A DNA stretch of 6,568 bases from Ruminococcus sp. (lineage in GTDB: Bacteria; Bacillota; Clostridia; Oscillospirales; Ruminococcaceae): assembly GCA_003446315.1 (NCBI GenBank), contig DMBA01000058.1, forward strand, positions 1 to 6,568, in the 5' to 3' direction. The position numbers were made by a program, and so were the translations under genes. The notes beneath the pieces were generated by a model. It had not been told where the DNA came from. It saw only the letters and a list, made by a program, of their open reading frames with translations, and did not search any database. Positions 1 to 4,776 of this stretch are shown here, piece by piece. Every line of letters begins with the position of its first letter. Positions within the stretch are counted from its first letter, which is position 1.

Positions 1-500
1 TTGAACCATGTCGGGAAGCCGGCACCGCCGCGTCCTGCCAGACCGGATACCTTGATGCAAGCAATGACATCTTCCGGTGTCATGCCGTTTTCTTTGGAGA
101 GGATCTTTGCAACGGCAGAATAACCGCCTGCTGCCTTTGCACTTTCAATCGAATCCGGATCAATGATGCCGCAGTTCCGCAGGGCGATGCGCGTCTGCTT
201 TTCCAGAAATTCCGCGTCATTTTTTTCGATAATCAGATCGAGAATATCGGCATCCGCACCGTCATTTGCCCAGTTATAGATGCGCTTTGCATCTTCCGGC
301 TTGACGCGCACAAGGCGATGCAGCAGTTTTTCATCCTGATAGATATCAACGATCGGTTCCAGCCAGCACATGCCGATGCATCCGACAGTGCCGATCGGGA
401 TGCCGCTGCCGGCAAAAGCCTCATTCAGCGCCGCAAAGACTTTCTGTGCGCCTGCTGCAATGCCGCAGCTTCCCTGTCCGACTGCAATCCGCAGACTCAT
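1..500 (-). CDS. nuoF: NuoF/HydB-like NAD(P)H-binding flavoprotein subunit (3' end beyond window)
   Basis: The first 166 residues are visible. Residues 1-80 form a thioredoxin-like [2Fe-2S] domain with C12 (GSCGIAAGA) and a GCIGMC-WLEP motif holding C41 and C45. The position where a first CxxxxC cysteine would sit is Ala6, so only three of the four usual ligands are seen. After a linker, the core begins at about residue 152 with SGLAGRGGAGFPT, the glycine-rich FMN/NADH-binding start of NuoF-type subunits. Known for the family: it oxidises or reduces NAD(P)H and passes electrons through FMN and Fe-S clusters in complex I, bifurcating [FeFe]-hydrogenases (HydB/HymB/HndC) or formate dehydrogenases. 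The extra N-terminal ferredoxin-like domain points to the hydrogenase/formate dehydrogenase group rather than complex I. The ATG overlaps the upstream gene's TGA (ATGA), and a strong AGGAGG lies about 10 bases upstream, so translation is probably coupled. The cofactor choice (NAD or NADP) and the catalytic partner cannot be seen here. Confidence 0.9.
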   Translation of the reverse strand, partial: MSLRIAVGQGSCGIAAGAQKVFAALNEAFAGSGIPIGTVGCIGMCWLEPIVDIYQDEKLLHRLVRVKPEDAKRIYNWANDGADADILDLIIEKNDAEFLEKQTRIALRNCGIIDPDSIESAKAAGGYSAVAKILSKENGMTPEDVIACIKVSGLAGRGGAGFPTWF

Positions 501-994
501 TTCACCGCCTCCTTTGCCTGTATTTCCTTGAGAATATCCAGTGCCTGCGCCGGTGTCAGGCTGCCGAAGGTATCTTCGTTAATCATCATGACCGGCGAGA
601 GCGAGCAGCATCCGAGACATGCCACAATGCTGAACGAGAACAGACCGTCAGATGTTGTGCCGCCGTTTTCCACCCCCAGATATTCCTGAATGGCGGATGC
701 GATGCGCGTGCTGCCGTTGACATGACATGCCGTACCGTCACAGAGCATAATCATATATTTCCCGACCGGCTGAAACCGGAACTGCGTGTAAAAAGTGGCA
801 GTTCCGAGGACACGGGCAGGGGTGCTGCCTGTGCGTTCTGCGACATGATAGATCACATCCATCGGGAGATAGCCGTAAATTTCCTGTGCGTGCTGAAGAA
901 TGGTAATGAGACTGCCTTTCTGTTCCGCATACTGTTCCAGAACCGGCTCCAGTAAAGACAGATCACTTTGCTGCTGCATACATTCACATTTCAT
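497..994 (-). CDS. nuoE: NuoE/HydC-like [2Fe-2S] thioredoxin-fold subunit
   Basis: This 165-residue protein is complete and of normal length for NuoE/HymA/HndA. An N-terminal helical part (about 10-65, with LQHAQEIYGYLP and GTATFYTQF) is followed by the thioredoxin-like cluster domain. The four expected ligands are C85 and C90 (CDGTAC, CxxxxC) and C126 and C130 (CLGCC, Cx3C). C129 is an additional cysteine where Ala is common, and C3 and C5 form a CEC near the start. Known role: a small electron-transfer subunit that docks on the NuoF-like flavoprotein. It is the first gene of its operon, with a consensus promoter about 65 bases upstream. It overlaps the NuoF-like gene by four bases (ATGA). 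The first ATG is chosen because GGAAAGGAG lies six bases upstream; ATG at codon 6 has no such site. With only NuoE and NuoF visible, a bifurcating [FeFe]-hydrogenase is the likeliest complex, but formate dehydrogenase or another NAD(P)H-linked enzyme is possible. Confidence 0.92.
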   Translation of the reverse strand: MKCECMQQQSDLSLLEPVLEQYAEQKGSLITILQHAQEIYGYLPMDVIYHVAERTGSTPARVLGTATFYTQFRFQPVGKYMIMLCDGTACHVNGSTRIASAIQEYLGVENGGTTSDGLFSFSIVACLGCCSLSPVMMINEDTFGSLTPAQALDILKEIQAKEAVK

Positions 995-1059
995 AGCGTG
1001 CTCCTTTCCGTTACAATATCCGAAAATATGCGGGTAATGTTCGCAATTGTACAGTTTCT

Positions 1060-1089
1060 ATTATACCACATGAAAAGCTGTACTGTCAA
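1060..1089 (-). promoter_or_regulatory. Sigma-70-type promoter of the nuoE-nuoF-like operon
   Basis: On the minus strand a perfect TTGACA (1084-1089) and a perfect TATAAT (1060-1065) are separated by 18 bases. The transcript should start near 1053, giving a leader of about 58 bases before the ATG at 994. Both hexamers match consensus, so basal strength should be high unless a regulator acts. The near-identical octamers ACAGTACA (1079-1086, touching the -35) and ACTGTACA (1048-1055, at the start point) lie 31 bases apart, about three helical turns, and could be operator half-sites. Confidence 0.85.
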
Positions 1090-1115
1090 GATTCACATAA
1101 ATATGGCAAACGAAT

Positions 1116-1139
1116 GCCCCGCAGCATGCAGTGCGGGGC
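1116..1139 (-). terminator. Hairpin terminator downstream of copA
   Basis: An 8-base GC-rich inverted repeat (GCCCCGCA at 1116-1123 and TGCGGGGC at 1132-1139) with an 8-base loop begins 32 bases after the copA stop codon. On the minus strand it is followed by ATTCGTTTG, a broken and rather weak T-tract. It lies between the end of copA and the promoter of the next operon on the same strand, which is where a terminator is expected. The poor T-tract leaves room for some read-through. Confidence 0.65.
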
Positions 1140-1170
1140 GGGTACGGTTGCAGGATCATGCGGATATCGT

Positions 1171-1386
1171 TTATTGCCGGATGCCGGTCAGTTCATAGCC
1201 TGCATCGGCGATCACTTTCCGGAACACATCTTCCGTGACCGGGGATGCCGTCCGGATCTCTGCTTTTGCAGCTTCATGGCTGACGTTCTCCACGGTTACG
1301 CCTTCCATAGCTTCCAGTGCCTTGCGGACATGTGCCTCACAGTGCGGGCACATCATGCCTTTGATCTCCAGTGTTACATTTGTCAT
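1171..1386 (-). other. CopZ-like domain of CopA with a possible internal start (71 residues)
   Basis: From Met766 of CopA to its end, the sequence alone would make a 71-residue protein of exactly CopZ copper-chaperone size, with the KGMMCPHCEAH metal site (cysteines 13 and 16 of this piece). On the minus strand the ATG is preceded by GGTGG five bases away (1392-1396) and by AAAGGA twelve bases away (1399-1404), a modest ribosome binding signal. The ATG sits in ATGA after a run of six A. Losing one A would make CopA end at that TGA, giving the same ATGA overlap seen in the neighbouring nuoE-nuoF pair. Whether a free CopZ is made is not known; the fused reading is certain in this sequence. Confidence 0.35.
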
Positions 1387-3681
1387 TTTTTCCACCGTTC
1401 CTTTCTGGTTTTCGGATTGTATTGCAGCAGGGGCGAGCGCCGCCTGTTCTGCTTTCAGGGGTTTGAACAGATTCAGCCGGAGTGCATTGGATACGACGCA
1501 AAAGCTCGAAATGCTCATCGCGGCTGCACCGAACATCGGATGCAGGGTGAGACCCAGCGGGGCAAGCACGCCGGCTGCCAGCGGAATGCCGATCAGATTA
1601 TAAATGAAAGCCCAAAAGAGGTTTTCGCGGATATTTTTCAGGGTCTTGCGGCTCAGGCGGATGGCATTGACCGCATCGGTCAGGCTGCTGTGCATGAGCA
1701 CGACATCTGCCGCATCAATGGCAATATCCGTTCCGGCACCGATTGCCATTCCGATATCGGCGCGGGTGAGTGCGGGTGCATCGTTGATGCCGTCGCCGAT
1801 CATGCAGACGGTGCCTTTTTCTGCGAGTTCCTGAATGATCTTTTCTTTGCCGTCGGGCAGCACTTCCGCAATGACGCGGTCAACACCGGCTTCCTTTCCG
1901 ATCGCCGCAGCAGTACGGGCATGATCGCCGGTGAGCATGACGGTTTCAATATGCATTTCATGGAGCAAACGAATCGCATCTGCACTGTCCGGCTTCATGA
2001 TATCGGCACAGGCGAGCAAGCCGGAAACGCGGTTTTCCCGCAGGAAAAAGATCGGTGTTTTGCCGGCTTCTGCGAGGTCGAGCGCCTGCTGTTTCAGATG
2101 ATCGGGGATCTCTGCATATGCCGAAACCGCCTGCAAATTGCCTGCACGCAGCGTTTGCCCGCCGCAATCAGCAGAAACGCCGCTGCCGGTCTGTGCAGCA
2201 AATCCGGTGACTGCCGGGATCGCAATGCCTTTTTCCCGCACGGTATCCATGACGGCGCGTGCAAGCGGATGTTCACTGTGCTGCTCCAAAGCGGCGGCAT
2301 CGGTCAGCAGATCGGAAACGGTGCAGTGTTCTGCCGGGATGATATCGGTGACCTGCGGCATGCCGGCAGTTACGGTGCCGGTTTTATCGAGCACAACGGT
2401 TCGGATCCTGCCGGTTTCTTCCAGCGCTGCTGCTGTTTTATAGAGAATACCGTTTCGTGCGCCGACACCGCTGCCGACCATAATGGCGACAGGCGTTGCA
2501 AGACCGAGTGCGCACGGGCAGCTTATGACGAGGACGGAAACGGCACGGGCGATTGCAAAATCAGCGGGCTTGCCGAGGAGCAGCCAGACGATCAGCGTGA
2601 CCGCAGCAATGCCGAGCACTGCCGGGACGAAAATGCCGGAAACTTTATCGGCAGTTTTGGCGATCGGCGCTTTGGTCGCAGCGGCATCTTCCACCATGCG
2701 GATGATCTGGGAAAGGGTGGTATCCGCACCGGTTCGGGTCGCTTCACAAACCAGATAGCCGGATTGGTTGACGGTACCGGCAAACACATGGCTGCCGGCA
2801 GATTTATCGGCAGGGATGCTTTCACCGGTCAGCGCTGCTTCATTGACCGCGCCGCTGCCATCCAGCACGATGCCGTCCACAGGGATCTGCATGCCGGGAC
2901 GGACAGCAAACTGCATGCCCTGCCGGATCTGTTCTGCGGGCACTTCCCGTTCCTGACCGTTTTCCAGCAGCAAAGCGGTTTGCGGCGCAAGCTGCATCAG
3001 ACCTTTCAGTGCATTGGTGGTTTTGCCTTTTGCGCGTGCTTCGAGCGTTTTGCCGACGGTAATCAGCGTCAGGATCATGGCGGCGGATTCGAAATATAGC
3101 TGATGATAATAGAAATCCGGTGTATTGGCAGCCGGGGCTGTCATAGCAAAGAGCATGCAGACGCTCCAGACGAAGGATACCGATGAGCCGAGTGCGACCA
3201 GCGTATCCATATTGGGGGCGCGGTGCAGGAGCGCTTTTGTACCGCTGATGAAGAATTTCTGGTTTATGACCATCACGATGGCGGAAAGCAGGAGCTGCAC
3301 CAGACCCAGTGCATAAACATTGCCGGCAAAGAACGCCGGAAGCGGCAGATGCAGCATATGATGCCCCATTGAGACATACATCAGCAGGAGCAGAAACACG
3401 AGGGACGCACACAGACGGCGCAGCAGCTTCGGTGTTTCGGTATCGGTGAGGGCATCCGGCTGTTTGGGTGCGGGATCGGCGGCATTTTGCAGGGATGCAC
3501 CGTATCCGGCATCGGTGACGGCTTTGATGACGGCATCCGGTGCGGCAGTTCCTTCCACGCCCATTGCGTTGGTCAGAAGGCTGACCGAACAGGATGTTAC
3601 GCCTTCCACGGCGGAAACGGCTTTTTCCACACGCGCACTGCAAGCCGCGCAGCTCATGCCCGTGACATGATATTGTGTCAT
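1171..3681 (-). CDS. copA: CopA, Cu(I)-exporting P1B-type ATPase with an extra C-terminal CopZ-like domain
   Basis: This 836-residue membrane pump uses ATP to export Cu(I) from the cytoplasm. Numbering is from the ATG at 3681. In order: an HMA metal-binding domain with CAAC (C11-C14); about eight membrane segments, roughly 90-108, 122-140, 158-180, 196-210, 348-370, 381-402, 689-707 and 712-733; the actuator TGES (285-288); the transport-site CPC (388-390); the phosphorylation motif DKTG (D432); the P1B-type His-Pro in SEHP (H471-P472); TGDHA (584-588); and GDGIND (629-634). YN (694-695) and MSISS (722-726) near the C-terminus are the Cu(I)-specific group 1B-1 signatures, so copper or silver is favoured over zinc or cadmium. 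A linker (about 740-765) then leads to a second HMA domain with CPHC (778-781). An upstream in-frame GTG at 3685-3687 is rejected because it lies inside the ribosome binding site. The gene starts 7 bases after csoR ends, so the two are surely co-transcribed and copper-induced. Confidence 0.96.
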   Translation of the reverse strand: MTQYHVTGMSCAACSARVEKAVSAVEGVTSCSVSLLTNAMGVEGTAAPDAVIKAVTDAGYGASLQNAADPAPKQPDALTDTETPKLLRRLCASLVFLLLLMYVSMGHHMLHLPLPAFFAGNVYALGLVQLLLSAIVMVINQKFFISGTKALLHRAPNMDTLVALGSSVSFVWSVCMLFAMTAPAANTPDFYYHQLYFESAAMILTLITVGKTLEARAKGKTTNALKGLMQLAPQTALLLENGQEREVPAEQIRQGMQFAVRPGMQIPVDGIVLDGSGAVNEAALTGESIPADKSAGSHVFAGTVNQSGYLVCEATRTGADTTLSQIIRMVEDAAATKAPIAKTADKVSGIFVPAVLGIAAVTLIVWLLLGKPADFAIARAVSVLVISCPCALGLATPVAIMVGSGVGARNGILYKTAAALEETGRIRTVVLDKTGTVTAGMPQVTDIIPAEHCTVSDLLTDAAALEQHSEHPLARAVMDTVREKGIAIPAVTGFAAQTGSGVSADCGGQTLRAGNLQAVSAYAEIPDHLKQQALDLAEAGKTPIFFLRENRVSGLLACADIMKPDSADAIRLLHEMHIETVMLTGDHARTAAAIGKEAGVDRVIAEVLPDGKEKIIQELAEKGTVCMIGDGINDAPALTRADIGMAIGAGTDIAIDAADVVLMHSSLTDAVNAIRLSRKTLKNIRENLFWAFIYNLIGIPLAAGVLAPLGLTLHPMFGAAAMSISSFCVVSNALRLNLFKPLKAEQAALAPAAIQSENQKGTVEKMTNVTLEIKGMMCPHCEAHVRKALEAMEGVTVENVSHEAAKAEIRTASPVTEDVFRKVIADAGYELTGIRQ

Positions 3682-3684
3682 ATG

Positions 3685-3690
3685 CACCTC
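3685..3690 (-). promoter_or_regulatory. Ribosome binding site of copA
   Basis: GAGGTG on the minus strand lies four bases before the ATG at 3681 and overlaps the csoR stop codon (3689-3691). It decides the copA start: the upstream in-frame GTG at 3685-3687 is part of this site and has no site of its own. The overlap with the csoR stop suggests that ribosomes finishing csoR help start copA. Confidence 0.75.
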
Positions 3691-4000
3691 ATTTCATCAG
3701 TTTCTGAACCAAAGCAGCCAGTTCGTCCACGGCGGCATCATCGCCGCTGCGGATGTCGCGCACCACGCAGGTGTGGAGATGGCGCGTCAGCAGATCGCGG
3801 TTGAACGCATTGATTGCTGCACTGACTGCGGCAGACTGTGTCAGAATATCCGCACAATAGGCATCCTGTTCCAGCATATTCTGCAAGCCGCGCACCTGTC
3901 CTTCGATGCGCTTTAAGCGGTTCATCAGTTTTTTGCGTTCTTCATCGGAGCGCACGGTTTTTTTCTCACAGCAAGGACATCGCTTTTCTTTCTCACTCAT
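3689..4000 (-). CDS. csoR: CsoR, copper-sensing repressor (DUF156/CsoR-RcnR family)
   Basis: This 103-residue all-helical repressor should bind the operator just upstream and leave it when it binds Cu(I). The family core starts with RLKRIEGQVRGLQNMLE (29-45). The Cu(I) ligands of CsoR proteins are all present: C49 (in AYCADIL) and H74 and C78 (in RHLHTC). This Cys-His-Cys pattern separates copper CsoR from nickel/cobalt RcnR and formaldehyde FrmR. An N-terminal tail adds a CPCC cluster (C8, C10, C11), whose role is unknown. The ATG at 4000 is chosen because GAGG lies six bases upstream (4007-4010); the reading frame is open further to 4066, but those extra 22 residues do not resemble the family. 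It is the first gene of a two-gene operon with copA, seven bases apart. Confidence 0.95.
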   Translation of the reverse strand: MSEKEKRCPCCEKKTVRSDEERKKLMNRLKRIEGQVRGLQNMLEQDAYCADILTQSAAVSAAINAFNRDLLTRHLHTCVVRDIRSGDDAAVDELAALVQKLMK

Positions 4001-4073
4001 ATTATGCCTCATTTCCGGGGAGATCCCGCATGATGATTTCGGATTCAGAAAAAGAAGGGTTTGCACAGGAAAT

Positions 4074-4120
4074 CAAATACCCCCCTATGGTATCTATTAT
4101 ATACCATAGGGGGGTATTTG
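4074..4120. promoter_or_regulatory. Double CsoR operator: perfect 20-nt inverted repeat
   Basis: Two perfectly complementary 20-nt arms (4074-4093 and 4101-4120) flank a 7-base centre. Each arm holds a 17-base pseudo-palindrome, ATACCCCCCTATGGTAT (4077-4093) and its mirror image (4101-4117), in which ATACC and GGTAT enclose a C/G run. This TAC-C-run-GTA pattern fits CsoR operators and lies directly upstream of csoR. The two sites are centred 24 bases apart. One fills the spacer of the csoR promoter and the other covers its transcription start. Calling it a CsoR site is inference from position and pattern; the symmetry itself is directly visible. Confidence 0.85.
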
Positions 4121-4124
4121 TCAA
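4096..4124 (-). promoter_or_regulatory. Consensus promoter of the csoR-copA operon
   Basis: On the minus strand a perfect TTGACA (4119-4124) and a perfect TATAAT (4096-4101) are 17 bases apart. The -10 lies mainly in the centre of the inverted repeat, and the spacer is almost entirely one of the two CsoR-type sites. Transcription should start near 4089, inside the second site, giving a leader of about 88 bases. A strong promoter wrapped in operators is expected for a gene that is off until copper appears. Confidence 0.9.
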
Positions 4125-4205
4125 GTGCCTTCTGCAAGCATTTCCAAAGCGGCATATTTTCACGAAAACGGGAAATACTGTGTTTTGAAAGGATGGTGAA
4201 GCGCG

Positions 4206-4643
4206 ATGATATGGATCGGGATTCTGACGGCAGCATTGTCCGGCGTACTGATGAGCGTGCAGGGTGTCTGCAATACCGGTGTTTCCAAATCAGCGGGCTT
4301 ATGGACGACCGGTGTATTTGTCTCACTGACCGCCGCAGTGCTTTGTCTGCTGATCCGGATGTTTTCGGACGGGGAGCAGCCGTTTGCGGTGCTTGCCGGC
4401 ATTCGTCCGCGTTACGGATTGCTGGGCGGGGTATTCGGTGCCCTGATTACGGGAACGGTAATGCTCAGCATTTCCAGACTGGGCACAGCGCGTGCAGAGC
4501 TTGTTATTGTCATTTCGCAGCTGATTGCCGCATATGCCATATCGGTCGGCGGATGGCTGGGCGCGGAGCAGGAGCCGTTTGCGTGGCAGAAGCTCGCCGC
4601 ACTGTCTGTATCGCTTGCCGGTGTGATTTGGTACAGCATTTGA
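4206..4643 (+). CDS. Small DMT-superfamily membrane protein, YdcZ (DUF606) family
   Basis: This 145-residue hydrophobic protein has about five membrane helices (roughly 2-22, 31-52, 70-90, 96-117 and 126-144). The GVLMSVQGVCNTGVSK stretch in the first helix-loop and the RLGTARAELVIVISQLIAAY stretch in the fourth fit the YdcZ/DUF606 family of half-size drug/metabolite transporters, which probably act as dimers. The substrate is unknown. The ATG at 4206 is preceded by AAAGGATGGTGA (4188-4199), a good ribosome binding signal. It is divergent from csoR, about 200 bases away, but I find no convincing plus-strand promoter between them. The region 4125-4187 holds only weak -10-like pieces such as TATTTT at 4155-4160. 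A role in metal export is possible from context only, and I would not assign it. No clear terminator follows. Confidence 0.8.
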   Translation: MIWIGILTAALSGVLMSVQGVCNTGVSKSAGLWTTGVFVSLTAAVLCLLIRMFSDGEQPFAVLAGIRPRYGLLGGVFGALITGTVMLSISRLGTARAELVIVISQLIAAYAISVGGWLGAEQEPFAWQKLAALSVSLAGVIWYSI

Positions 4644-4690
4644 ACGGTATAAATTGCGCCGATTCGGAAGAATGCATAAAAATTGCGAAT

Positions 4691-4716
4691 CTTGAAAAAA
4701 TGCTTGATTTTTCAAG
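4691..4716. repeat. AT-rich inverted repeat overlapping the cyclase promoter
   Basis: CTTGAAAAA (4691-4699) and TTTTTCAAG (4708-4716) are perfect 9-base inverted arms around an 8-base centre. A second CTTGA at 4703-4707 can pair instead with TCAAG (4712-4716) around a TTTT loop. The right half covers the -35 element TTGATT, so a DNA-binding operator is more likely than a terminator. The responsible regulator is not visible. Confidence 0.55.
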
Positions 4717-4732
4717 CGGATTGTGCTATAAT
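4704..4732 (+). promoter_or_regulatory. Extended -10 promoter of the sensor-cyclase gene
   Basis: TATAAT (4727-4732) is a perfect -10 preceded by TGC, making an extended -10, with TTGATT (4704-4709; four of six consensus bases) 17 bases upstream. The start should be near 4739, giving a leader of about 38 bases to the ATG at 4777. It shows that this gene is transcribed independently of the upstream transporter gene. Confidence 0.8.
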
Positions 4733-4776
4733 TGCAGTGAAAAAGACGAACGTTTCGATAGATAGGCGGTGATGCT

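Noticed and set aside
446..955. 169-residue plus-strand open frame over the NuoE-like gene
   Set aside because: Antisense to a complete NuoE-like protein with all four cluster cysteines. No ribosome binding site or domain is evident.
1114..3099. 661-residue open frame on the plus strand opposite copA
   Set aside because: It is rich in Cys, His, Arg and Gly without any recognisable domain and lies wholly antisense to a copA with every catalytic motif intact. It is open because of the codon use of copA.
4001..4066. Longer csoR reading from an upstream ATG
   Set aside because: The added 22 residues are not CsoR-like, and the GAGG site points to the ATG at 4000.
4074..4120. Inverted repeat as a transposon end, CRISPR unit or terminator
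   Set aside because: There is a single copy, no transposase or spacer pattern, and it is upstream of genes on both sides and contains a consensus promoter, so an operator explains it.
4691..4716. Inverted repeat as terminator of the YdcZ-like gene
   Set aside because: The stem is AT-rich, its T-run lies within the stem rather than after it, and the repeat overlaps a promoter. An operator role fits better.
4061..4765. 234-residue plus-strand open frame covering the operator and the YdcZ-like gene
   Set aside because: It begins inside the csoR leader and operator region and overlaps the YdcZ-like gene in another frame. The YdcZ-like frame has hydrophobic helices, family motifs and a ribosome binding site; this one has none.
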